DNA of 7,036 nucleotides from an uncultured Lachnospiraceae bacterium (GCA_946538445.1 CAMNGO010000106.1:1-7036), one strand, 5' to 3'. Shown: positions 1-5,521, counted from the stretch's first letter. Numbers and translations: made by a program. Notes: generated by a model from the sequence alone, not told the origin.

Positions 1-242
1 CTGTGGTCCCGTTTGCTGCTGGAGCAGATGGGGCAGACTTCCTCGTCGGTCAAAGTACAGCAGACCTTGCAGTAGCGGATCTTTTTCCTGGCTTCCACCA
101 GGGCGCTTGCCAGGTGCTCCACATGCTCTTCCGGCATATTGATGATGTGAAAGGCAAGACGCTGGGCGGATTTGCCGCCGATACCCGGAAGCCTTCTCAA
201 CTCATCGATCAGGTTTGTAATCGGTTTGCTGTAATAGTTCAT
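1..242 (-). CDS. recR: Recombination mediator protein RecR (N-terminal 80 residues; runs off the left edge)
   Basis: RecR acts with RecO (and RecF) in the cytoplasm to load RecA on gapped DNA. The visible 80 residues begin MNYYSKPITNLIDELRRLPG. They contain the helix-hairpin-helix segment (LPGIGGKSAQRLAFHII, about residues 18-34), followed by the Cys4 zinc motif: C58-x2-C61 and C70-x2-C73, with an additional C62. The Toprim domain lies outside the window; RecR is usually about 200 residues, so roughly 40% is present. The ATG shares its A with the TGA stop of ybaB (TGATG), so translation is probably coupled. A GGAGG at 255-259, inside the glycine-rich end of ybaB, lies 12 nt upstream of the start, rather far, which also fits coupling. 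Placement after dnaX and ybaB is the classic bacterial order. Identity is very secure; only completeness is unknown. Confidence 0.96.
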   Translation of the reverse strand, partial: MNYYSKPITNLIDELRRLPGIGGKSAQRLAFHIINMPEEHVEHLASALVEARKKIRYCKVCCTLTDEEVCPICSSSKRDH

Positions 243-580
243 CAGAACCCAAATCCTCCGAGACCGCCGGTAAATTTACCTAACTGTGCCTGACTGTCTG
301 CTTCCATGGCGCGGAGAGCTTCATTGGTAGCAGCGACGATGAGGTCTTCCAGCATCTCGATGTCATCGGGATCTACTACTTCCTCAGCAATCTTAACGGA
401 AGTCACTTCCTTCTTGCCGGAAACCGTCACTGTGACAACACCGCCGCCGGCGCTGGCTTCATAGCTCTTCTCTTCCAAAGCTTTCTGTGTCTCTTCCATC
501 TGACGCTGCATCTTCTGCGCCTGTTTCATAAGATTATTCATGTTTCCCATACCCGGGAAACCGCCGCCTCTTTTTGCCAT
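242..580 (-). CDS. ybaB: YbaB/EbfC family nucleoid-associated DNA-binding protein
   Basis: A 112-residue small DNA-binding protein of the YbaB/EbfC family, members of which form dimers, bind DNA and associate with the nucleoid. The precise role in Gram-positives is not settled. The sequence starts with a Gly/Met-rich stretch (MAKRGGGFPGMGNMNNLMKQ). A charged amphipathic helix rich in Gln, Lys and Glu follows (about 14-40), then a beta segment (GGGVVTVTVSGKKEVTSVKI, about 46-64), the acidic VDPDDIEMLEDLI helix (about 69-81), an Ala-rich helix, and a Gly/Phe-rich tail ending GGLGGFGF. Length is normal for the family. GGAGG at 590-594, 9 nt from the ATG, supports this start. It sits 56 nt after dnaX and overlaps recR by one base, the usual dnaX-ybaB-recR cluster, which links it to replication and repair. 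Confidence 0.96.
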   Translation of the reverse strand: MAKRGGGFPGMGNMNNLMKQAQKMQRQMEETQKALEEKSYEASAGGGVVTVTVSGKKEVTSVKIAEEVVDPDDIEMLEDLIVAATNEALRAMEADSQAQLGKFTGGLGGFGF

Positions 581-596
581 ATAATAATTCCTCCAT

Positions 597-610
597 AATT
601 GATTACAATT
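597..610 (-). other. Weak hairpin immediately upstream of the ybaB ribosome binding site
   Basis: In the 56-nt gap between dnaX and ybaB, the plus strand reads AATTG-ATTA-CAATT, a 5-bp stem with a 4-nt loop. It is A/T-rich, has no T-tract behind it, and sits three bases upstream of the GGAGG of ybaB. It is not a terminator. It could slightly affect ybaB translation or mark an RNA-processing point, but a stem this short may be chance. Nothing else is recognisable in the gap. Confidence 0.25.
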
Positions 611-636
611 TCAGTCACCACATTAAGATACCATAT

Positions 637-2274
637 TTACTCTTCCTCGTCCACTTCTACTTTCACCAGGTGGATGGAGTTCAGGTTGATGGGATTTGTG
701 GCTGCTTTGGCTACGGTGCTTTCGGAAATACAGCGAAATGTTACTTCTTTTCCGGTCTGCTCCGCCACCATCTCCGATAAAAGATTCAGATTTTCCTGGT
801 TGTTCTGTTCGAAATAGCTCTTGGACAGTTTGTCATCTTCCTTGAAAATGAGCTGCATGACCTCGCTGCTCTCGGCCACTGCCAGGCGGGCCTTCCGAAG
901 CTGGATCCGCATGGGAGGAGCAAATTCACCGATGATCTCCTGCCATTTGGAAGCGATTTTTTTCAGATCTGATACCTGGGCGGGGGAGAAACGGTGCTTT
1001 AATTCTTCTTCTGCCTGGTCTCCGGAGAGAACTTTGGGGCGGGATGCCGGATTGGCTTTTCCGGATCCGTTATTTCCCGTGTAGGAAGGCTGCCCTGCCT
1101 GGTCCGGAGACAGGAAGACTCCGTTTTCCAGTTTTTCCTCAAGGACGCGGATCCTATCCAGCAGACTGTCTGTGCCGGTCTCCATCTGAGGCTGACATAG
1201 TTTGATAAATCCGACCTCCAGCAGGATCCTCTTCTGGGTGGTATAACGCAATTCATTTGACAGTTCCGACAGGATCCGGATAAAGCGAAGCAGGGTATTG
1301 GTGTCACACCGCCAGCTGTCCTCCCTTAGTTCCAGGATGGACTGGGACGACATCTCCAGATTATCTTCCCCGGCCCGGGGATCCTTCAGTATCAGCAGGT
1401 TGCGCAGATACCAGAGAAAATCAGACAGGAACTGGGTTAACTCCCGGCCGTCATTGATGATATCATCGATGATATTCAGGACCTCCCCTGTCTTCTGGGA
1501 CAGGATGTGGGCCAGCAGTTTACGGAAAAGAGCCGTATCTACGGTTCCCAGAACCGACAGGACATTGTCGTAGGTAAGCCTCTCACCCAGATAGAATGAG
1601 ATGCACTGGTCCAACAGACTTAAGGCATCACGCATGGAGCCGTCCGCCGCTCTTGCGATATAGGTCAGGGCATCCTTGTCAGCCGGAATCTTCTCTTTTT
1701 TCATCAGGGCAGTGAGATGGTCCGTGATGATATCGATGGAGATCCGTTTGAAATCATATTTCTGGCATCGGGACAGGATCGTGATGGGGATCTTATGCTT
1801 CTCCGTGGTGGCGAGGATGAAAATGACGTAGGAGGGAGGTTCCTCCAACGTCTTCAGCAGGGCGTTGAAAGCACCGGGGGACAGCATGTGAACCTCATCG
1901 ATGATATACACCTTGTACTTCCCGGAAACCGGAGAGTACTGTACCTGGTCGCGGATCTCCCGCACATTGTCCACACCGTTGTTGGAAGCTGCATCGATTT
2001 CGATTACGTCCATGGAGGCAGATTCATTGATTGCCTGACAGGCGGGACATTTGTTGCAGGGATTGCCGTTCTCCGGGTTCTCACAGTTGACTGCCTTGGC
2101 AAATAGCTTGGCCAGGGAGGTCTTTCCGGTTCCTCTGGTTCCGCAGAACAGGTAGGCATGCCCGATCCTCTGATAAATGATTTGATTGCGAAGGGTACGC
2201 ACGATGGCATCCTGGCCCCGGACCTCATCGAAGTCCTGGGGACGCCATTTGCGATATAAAGCCATGTATGACAT
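637..2274 (-). CDS. dnaX: DNA polymerase III subunit gamma/tau (clamp-loader ATPase)
   Basis: The 545-residue motor subunit of the replicative clamp loader; it hydrolyses ATP to load the beta clamp and, as tau, links loader and polymerase. The N-terminus MALYRKWRPQDFDEV is typical. The AAA+ domain shows Walker A GTRGTGKT (45-52), the zinc module C64, C73, C76, C79, Walker B VYIIDEVH with DEVH at 126-129, the sensor-1 region ATTE (155-158) and the SRC arginine-finger motif (168-170). The lid and domain III follow. The less conserved C-terminal part ends in an acidic tail (VEVDEEE). Length is usual for Clostridia. The start is the first ATG (MSYMALY): AGGAG at 2284-2288 is 9 nt from it, whereas the next Met (codon 4) would be 18 nt away. 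That ribosome binding site overlaps the cca stop codon, suggesting coupling. A run of seven A's occurs at codons 438-439 (see findings). Confidence 0.97.
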   Translation of the reverse strand: MSYMALYRKWRPQDFDEVRGQDAIVRTLRNQIIYQRIGHAYLFCGTRGTGKTSLAKLFAKAVNCENPENGNPCNKCPACQAINESASMDVIEIDAASNNGVDNVREIRDQVQYSPVSGKYKVYIIDEVHMLSPGAFNALLKTLEEPPSYVIFILATTEKHKIPITILSRCQKYDFKRISIDIITDHLTALMKKEKIPADKDALTYIARAADGSMRDALSLLDQCISFYLGERLTYDNVLSVLGTVDTALFRKLLAHILSQKTGEVLNIIDDIINDGRELTQFLSDFLWYLRNLLILKDPRAGEDNLEMSSQSILELREDSWRCDTNTLLRFIRILSELSNELRYTTQKRILLEVGFIKLCQPQMETGTDSLLDRIRVLEEKLENGVFLSPDQAGQPSYTGNNGSGKANPASRPKVLSGDQAEEELKHRFSPAQVSDLKKIASKWQEIIGEFAPPMRIQLRKARLAVAESSEVMQLIFKEDDKLSKSYFEQNNQENLNLLSEMVAEQTGKEVTFRCISESTVAKAATNPINLNSIHLVKVEVDEEE

Positions 2275-2283
2275 GTATTCACA

Positions 2284-2289
2284 CTCCTA
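2284..2289 (-). promoter_or_regulatory. dnaX ribosome binding site overlapping the cca stop codon
   Basis: On the minus strand the cca stop codon TAG (2289-2287) runs directly into TAGGAG, which serves as the Shine-Dalgarno sequence of dnaX, 9 nt before its ATG. The overlap suggests that ribosomes finishing cca could help initiate dnaX. It also decides the dnaX start in favour of the first of two nearby Met codons. Confidence 0.75.
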
Positions 2290-3642
2290 GTCCTGGGTCA
2301 GCTCCCGGTAAATTTTACCGGCCAGCTCTTCCAGGTAGATGTAATTGTTTAATTCAGGATGTTCCAGAACCATCTGCAGGAGAAGGTTCAGGATGGCACC
2401 GATGGTCTTACCGTCGGTGATTCCCAGAGCTTTCAGGTCATTTCCGTTGATCTTCAGCTCCTTCAGGGACAGGCAGTCATGCGCTTTCATAATCTCCTGA
2501 TAGGCAAGGGCTGCCTCGTTTAACTGCGCCAGTTTATGATCTCTCAGATAATCACTCTGGGCCATGACGTCCGCCTGCATCACCTGTACCAGATAGGGGA
2601 AGAGGGAGGGACCTAGATTGCTCAGCACTCTCCTGAGATTCCGCCGCCCGGTGGTCAGGGCATCCTGGAAACGGGTGTCATGGAAGAGAATCAGAGTCCG
2701 CACCAGCCGAATGGTGTTATTGTCGAATTTTAAACGTTTCATGATATCCCCGGCCAGCTCGGCACTCACCTGATAATGACCGTGGAAATGATCGATCCCT
2801 TGGGAGTCCGTGGTTCTTGTCCCAGGTTTTCCGATATCATGGAAGAGCATGGTAAGACGCAGGATGGGGTTGGATTCAATCAGGCTTAAGGCCCGGATGG
2901 TGTGTTCCCCCACGGTGTAGCAATGATGAGGATTGTTCTGCTCTGTCTTCATCATGGCGTCAAATTCCGGAAGGAATACGGAAGTAAGACCGGTCTCATA
3001 GGCAATCTTTATCGTCTCCGGATGATCGGAGATCAGAAGCTTCAGCAGTTCCATCTGAACTCTCTCTGCACTGACACCAGAAAGGGTCTTATGTCCGGCC
3101 CGGATGGCCTCCATTGTTGGCCCGTCTATCCGGAAATGGAACTGGCCCGCAAAGCGGACAGCCCGCAGCATACGCAAAGGATCTTCCGCGAAACGGTCCC
3201 CGGCATCACCGACGCAGCGGATGAGTCCCTGCTTCAGGTCAGACAGCCCATCAGTCGGATCAATCAGACCTGTTTTCGGATGGTAGGCCATGGCGTTGAT
3301 GGTGAAGTCCCGATGCTGGAGGTCTTCTTCCAGAGAATCCGCATAGGAGGTTTCTGTTCCCTGGGTATCCTCGGAGGGGACTCCCAGGCGAAAAGTGGTG
3401 ACCTCATAGCCTTCTTTTCCGATCATGACTGTGACCGTGCCATGCTTCATGCCCGTATCAATGGTTTTCGAGAACAGTTCTTTCACCTGCTCCGGTCTGC
3501 CGGAAGTGGTGATATCCCAGTCAGCAGGGCATTCTCCCAGGATGGAATCCCGGACGCATCCCCCTACCACATATGCTTCATAGCCGTGGACGTTCAAAGT
3601 ATCTATTATAATGGAAACATTTTTCGGAATTGATATATTCAA
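2287..3642 (-). CDS. cca: CCA tRNA nucleotidyltransferase, class II, with HD domain; TTG start
   Basis: A 451-residue template-independent polymerase that builds or repairs the 3'-CCA end of tRNAs in the cytoplasm. Class II motifs are all present: GGCVRD (27-32) with the metal-binding pair D41/D43 (ADWDITTSGRP), the HRDFTINAMAY motif (110-120), and the EDPLR nucleotide-templating motif (E153, D154, R157), followed by the MLRAVRFAGQF helix. A central HD-type segment carries H247, HD at 268-269, H285/H287 and HD at 321-322, suggesting an additional metal-dependent phosphohydrolase-like activity. The C-terminal domain has the INGNDLKALGI motif (398-407). The intact EDxxR motif fits a full CCA-adding enzyme, but CC- or A-only activity cannot be excluded by eye. 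The start codon is TTG: AGGAGG (3651-3656) stands 8 nt upstream and no in-frame ATG occurs before codon 65. Confidence 0.95.
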   Translation of the reverse strand: MNISIPKNVSIIIDTLNVHGYEAYVVGGCVRDSILGECPADWDITTSGRPEQVKELFSKTIDTGMKHGTVTVMIGKEGYEVTTFRLGVPSEDTQGTETSYADSLEEDLQHRDFTINAMAYHPKTGLIDPTDGLSDLKQGLIRCVGDAGDRFAEDPLRMLRAVRFAGQFHFRIDGPTMEAIRAGHKTLSGVSAERVQMELLKLLISDHPETIKIAYETGLTSVFLPEFDAMMKTEQNNPHHCYTVGEHTIRALSLIESNPILRLTMLFHDIGKPGTRTTDSQGIDHFHGHYQVSAELAGDIMKRLKFDNNTIRLVRTLILFHDTRFQDALTTGRRNLRRVLSNLGPSLFPYLVQVMQADVMAQSDYLRDHKLAQLNEAALAYQEIMKAHDCLSLKELKINGNDLKALGITDGKTIGAILNLLLQMVLEHPELNNYIYLEELAGKIYRELTQD

Positions 3643-3656
3643 AGTAAAGTCCTCCT
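3643..3656 (-). promoter_or_regulatory. Strong ribosome binding site that fixes the TTG start of cca
   Basis: On the minus strand AGGAGG (3656-3651) lies 8 nt before TTG at 3642-3640. This near-perfect Shine-Dalgarno sequence with ideal spacing identifies TTG as the initiator. It lies in the 29-nt gap after the regulator gene, which contains no terminator. Confidence 0.85.
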
Positions 3657-3671
3657 TTCTCTACCTGGCCG

Positions 3672-4361
3672 CTAATCCTGGCAGATATCATGTAAGATGG
3701 CTTCTTTCTGGTTTACGATATGGGAGTTCATGACCCCCTTGGCCATCTCCTCATCCTGATGAAAGATGGCATTCATCAGTGCTTCATGCTCCGTCACCAG
3801 GTGGTCCCTCATGTCAGTGCCTTTCACATATGCCATACGATAGCGGTAGAACTGATCGCGCAGGCTGTTGATGAGATGGATCAGGCGGGAGTTCTTGGTG
3901 GCATAAAAGATGGAATCGTGGAATTCCTCGTCCCGTTTTATAAGCTCCTGCATATCCGCGTTGCTGTCCACGGCATCTTTGAAATCTTCATGTGCTTTGA
4001 TCATGGCCAGCTTTCCCTCTTCATCGATACGTCGGCAGGCCAGTATGACCGCAAATTCTTCCAGGGCGGTCCGGATCTCCATCACATCCTGGAGAGTGTC
4101 CTCCGTGATGCCGGCTACCCTGGCACCCTTTCTGGGAACCATTACCACCAACCCTTCCAGTTCCAGCTTGCGGATCGCCTCCCGCACAGGCGTGCGGCTG
4201 ACTCCCAGCTCTTTGGCCAGGCTGATCTCCATCAGCCTCTCCCCGGGGGAGAACCTGCCGGTGATGATGGCCTTTCGGAGGGTTTGGAATACCACATCCC
4301 TTAAGGGGAGGTATTCGTCTATATTCATCTTCAATTCATTATTATTCACGGAATGTCTCAT
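3672..4361 (-). CDS. GntR family transcriptional regulator, FadR/VanR-type (FCD ligand domain)
   Basis: A 229-residue cytoplasmic DNA-binding regulator. The winged helix-turn-helix spans about residues 17-83: LRDVVFQTLRKAIITGRFSPGERL, then the recognition region LAKELGVSRTPVREAIRKLE (48-67) and the wing (VPRKGARV, 75-82). The C-terminal FCD domain (about 88-220) retains all four expected metal ligands: D144 and H148 (RDEEFHDSIF), H192 (TEHEAL) and H214 (MNSHI), so it probably binds a metal plus a small carboxylate-type effector. The effector is unknown. It lies 32 nt after ispE and 29 nt before cca, inside a housekeeping operon with no obvious catabolic target. The start is uncertain: AAGGG lies only 1 nt before the ATG used here. 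Alternatives are GTG (codon 5, at 4349) and ATG (codon 12, at 4328), neither with a better site. The wHTH is intact in all cases. Confidence 0.92.
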   Translation of the reverse strand: MRHSVNNNELKMNIDEYLPLRDVVFQTLRKAIITGRFSPGERLMEISLAKELGVSRTPVREAIRKLELEGLVVMVPRKGARVAGITEDTLQDVMEIRTALEEFAVILACRRIDEEGKLAMIKAHEDFKDAVDSNADMQELIKRDEEFHDSIFYATKNSRLIHLINSLRDQFYRYRMAYVKGTDMRDHLVTEHEALMNAIFHQDEEMAKGVMNSHIVNQKEAILHDICQD

Positions 4362-4364
4362 TCC
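4350..4364. repeat. Perfect 6-3-6 inverted repeat over the regulator's start codon
   Basis: GGAATG-TCT-CATTCC is a perfect dyad with a 3-nt centre, covering the proposed ATG (4361-4359) and the adjacent AAGGG of the GntR-family gene. It could act as an operator or as an mRNA hairpin hiding the start. It does not resemble the GT...AC type operators known for the FadR subfamily, so binding by the encoded protein is not indicated by sequence. Confidence 0.35.
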
Positions 4365-4393
4365 CTTCTGTTTTTGATTATGCGTCCGGCTTG

Positions 4394-5269
4394 TCAGAGA
4401 TTCTTACAAAACGGACGGACCACATGAACCTGACGGATCTCAGGATCCAGTTTGAACGCCCTGGATGCTTCCAGAGCTTTTTCGTGGGAGGTGTAGATGC
4501 CGAACACGGTGGATCCACTTCCGCTCATGAGGGAATTCATGGCGCCCATGGAGATCATTTTCTCTTTGATCTCGGCAATCTTCGGGTAATCATTGATCAC
4601 CACATCCTCCAGCACATTTCCCATGCGGGAGGTGATGCCCGGGAGATACTCATTCCGGATGGCCGTCACCATTCCGTCGATATCAGGATGACGGGTCTCC
4701 CCGGAAAGATGAAGATTCTCGTAGGCATATTTGGTGGAGATGGAAAATACGGGTTTCACGATAAGAAACCAGCACATGGGAATGGAGGGGAGGGGGGTAA
4801 GAACCTCTCCGATTCCTTCCGACAGGGCGGTCCCCCGCAGGATACAGTAGGGGATATCTGCACCGAGTTTCACACCGTATTCAAAGAGCTTCTCCTGGGG
4901 AATATGCAGGTGGAACAGCTGATTCATGCCTACAAAGGCAGCTGCCGCATCCGAGCTTCCGCCCGCCATGCCGGCTGCCACAGGGATATGCTTGAGCAGA
5001 TTCACATCCACGCCTTCCCGGATATCATATTCCTGGCGGATCAGGTCGATGGCCCGGTAAACCAGGTTTTTCTCGTTTGTGGGGAGATAGGGAAGATTCG
5101 TGGTCATATGGATCTCCCCGCCCTCGTTTTTCTGCAGGGTCAGCAGGTCGAAGAGTTTGACTGTCTGCATGACCATCCGCACTTCGTGGTATCCGTCCTC
5201 TCTGCGACGGACTACGTCTAGACCCAGATTGACCTTCGCATATGCTTTTAATTCCAAGGGTCTGCTCAT
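4394..5269 (-). CDS. ispE: 4-diphosphocytidyl-2-C-methyl-D-erythritol kinase (IspE)
   Basis: A GHMP-superfamily kinase, 291 residues, which phosphorylates the 2-OH of CDP-methylerythritol with ATP in the MEP (non-mevalonate) route to isopentenyl diphosphate; cytoplasmic. Motif 1, AKVNLGLDV, gives K12 and N14. The glycine-rich ATP motif PVAAGMAGGSSDAA is at 96-109. LGADIPYC supplies the expected catalytic Asp (D138). Motif 3, LMSGSGSTVFG, is at 247-257. Length is normal. The ATG follows GGAGG (5277-5281) with 7-nt spacing, so the start is secure. It is the first gene of the minus-strand cluster, preceded by a roughly 100-nt leader with GC-rich inverted repeats, and is divergent from ddl. Its product feeds undecaprenyl phosphate synthesis, a loose link to the cell-wall gene ddl opposite. 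Confidence 0.97.
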   Translation of the reverse strand: MSRPLELKAYAKVNLGLDVVRRREDGYHEVRMVMQTVKLFDLLTLQKNEGGEIHMTTNLPYLPTNEKNLVYRAIDLIRQEYDIREGVDVNLLKHIPVAAGMAGGSSDAAAAFVGMNQLFHLHIPQEKLFEYGVKLGADIPYCILRGTALSEGIGEVLTPLPSIPMCWFLIVKPVFSISTKYAYENLHLSGETRHPDIDGMVTAIRNEYLPGITSRMGNVLEDVVINDYPKIAEIKEKMISMGAMNSLMSGSGSTVFGIYTSHEKALEASRAFKLDPEIRQVHVVRPFCKNL

Positions 5270-5295
5270 AATAAAACCTCCATAATTACTTATGT

Positions 5296-5325
5296 ATCAG
5301 GATCTGATCCGGCAGGGGAACCGGA
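5296..5325 (-). other. Small overlapping inverted repeats in the ispE leader
   Basis: On the plus strand ATCAG-GAT-CTGAT (5297-5309) is followed by TCCGG-8 nt-CCGGA (5308-5325). If transcription starts near 5364 on the minus strand, both lie in the ispE 5' leader and could form short mutually exclusive hairpins. Stems are only 5 bp, there is no poly-U tract, and no known riboswitch is recognised, so function is unproven. Confidence 0.3.
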
Positions 5326-5335
5326 CCGGGATTGA

Positions 5336-5362
5336 TTGTACATCTTGTGTATCTTGTATACA
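5336..5362. repeat. Three tandem 9-bp near-repeats
   Basis: The units TTGTACATC (5336-5344), TTGTGTATC (5345-5353) and TTGTATACA (5354-5362) abut exactly. All begin TTGT, and the last runs into the TTGTATACAA palindrome. A 9-bp period is slightly under one helical turn. This could be a cluster of regulator half-sites next to the operator, although the region is AT-rich and low in complexity. Confidence 0.5.
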
Positions 5363-5363
5363 A
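5354..5363. promoter_or_regulatory. Candidate GntR/FadR-type operator, TTGTATACAA palindrome
   Basis: This is a perfect 10-bp palindrome. With the preceding C it gives CTTGTATACAA, which equals the core of the Bacillus subtilis gluconate repressor operator ATACTTGTATACAAGTAT and fits the FadR-subfamily pattern of GT...AC half-sites. It sits about 10 nt from the palindromic -10 element, where bound protein would cover the -35 zone of a plus-strand promoter and the start region of a minus-strand one. The only regulator in the window, encoded at 3672-4361, belongs to this subfamily, which makes it a candidate ligand by inference. Confidence 0.55.
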
Positions 5364-5370
5364 AAATTTT

Positions 5371-5378
5371 ATTATAAT
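5371..5378. promoter_or_regulatory. Palindromic -10 element ATTATAAT, usable on both strands
   Basis: ATTATAAT is its own reverse complement, so a consensus TATAAT is present on the plus strand (5373-5378, toward ddl) and on the minus strand (5376-5371, toward ispE). No good TTGACA-like -35 sits at 16-18 nt on either side (plus TATCTT, minus TTTCGT), so promoter strength from this element alone is uncertain. It is the best -10 candidate for the ispE operon. Confidence 0.45.
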
Positions 5379-5420
5379 CCGGACTAAAAATCAACGAAAA
5401 ATGGTTTCCCGATGAATTTT

Positions 5421-5452
5421 TTGTACCCAAATATCAGACTATGTGGTAAGAT
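5421..5452 (+). promoter_or_regulatory. Possible second ddl promoter with extended -10
   Basis: TTGTAC (5421-5426) could be a -35. TGGTAAGAT (5444-5452) is an extended -10 (TG-n-TAAGAT). The spacing of 20 nt is longer than the ideal 17, but extended -10 promoters tolerate a poor -35. Transcription would start near 5459, leaving a leader of about 68 nt before ddl. The upstream TTGTACCCAA also resembles the TTGTATACAA operator at 8 of 10 positions. Confidence 0.45.
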
Positions 5453-5495
5453 ACAAGAGTTATATAGATAAAAGACCTTAAAATGAAAAGATTAA

Positions 5496-5510
5496 ATCCA
5501 TGAAATGGAT
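5496..5510 (+). other. Hairpin just upstream of the ddl ribosome binding site
   Basis: ATCCAT-GAA-ATGGAT forms a perfect 6-bp stem with a 3-nt loop and ends 3 nt before AAAGGTGA, the ddl Shine-Dalgarno sequence. It has no T-run and is not a terminator. It may stabilise the mRNA end or tune translation. A six-codon ATG ORF (5483-5503) overlapping it lacks a ribosome binding site and is not called. Confidence 0.4.
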
Positions 5511-5513
5511 GGG

Positions 5514-5521
5514 AAAGGTGA
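5514..5521 (+). promoter_or_regulatory. ddl ribosome binding site
   Basis: AAAGGTGA lies 5 nt before the ATG at 5527. It matches the ends of the consensus AAAGGAGGTGA with the middle missing, so it is weaker than the GGAGG sites of the minus-strand genes. It supports the MAEKNILVIMGG start. Confidence 0.7.

Noticed and set aside
581..636. Possible small SRP RNA or tRNA gene near dnaX, as found next to dnaX in some Firmicutes
   Set aside because: The gap is only 56 nt and AT-rich, with no GGAA/GNRA SRP signature or tRNA fold; nothing similar upstream of dnaX either, where cca abuts.
2902..3633. 243-codon open frame on the plus strand opposite cca
   Set aside because: Antisense shadow of a clearly functional cca; no ribosome binding site or domain seen.
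3720..4304. 194-codon plus-strand frame opposite the GntR-family gene
   Set aside because: No ribosome binding site or family resemblance; the minus-strand frame has a complete wHTH and FCD domain.
4391..5221. 276-codon open frame on the plus strand opposite ispE
   Set aside because: It is antisense to a gene with full IspE motifs and a strong ribosome binding site; its translation is His/Gly-rich with no recognisable domain, typical of a shadow frame in GC-rich coding DNA.
5483..5503. Six-codon ORF (MKRLNP) in the ddl leader as a possible leader peptide
   Set aside because: No ribosome binding site, no run of regulatory codons and no attenuator-like terminator; likely chance.
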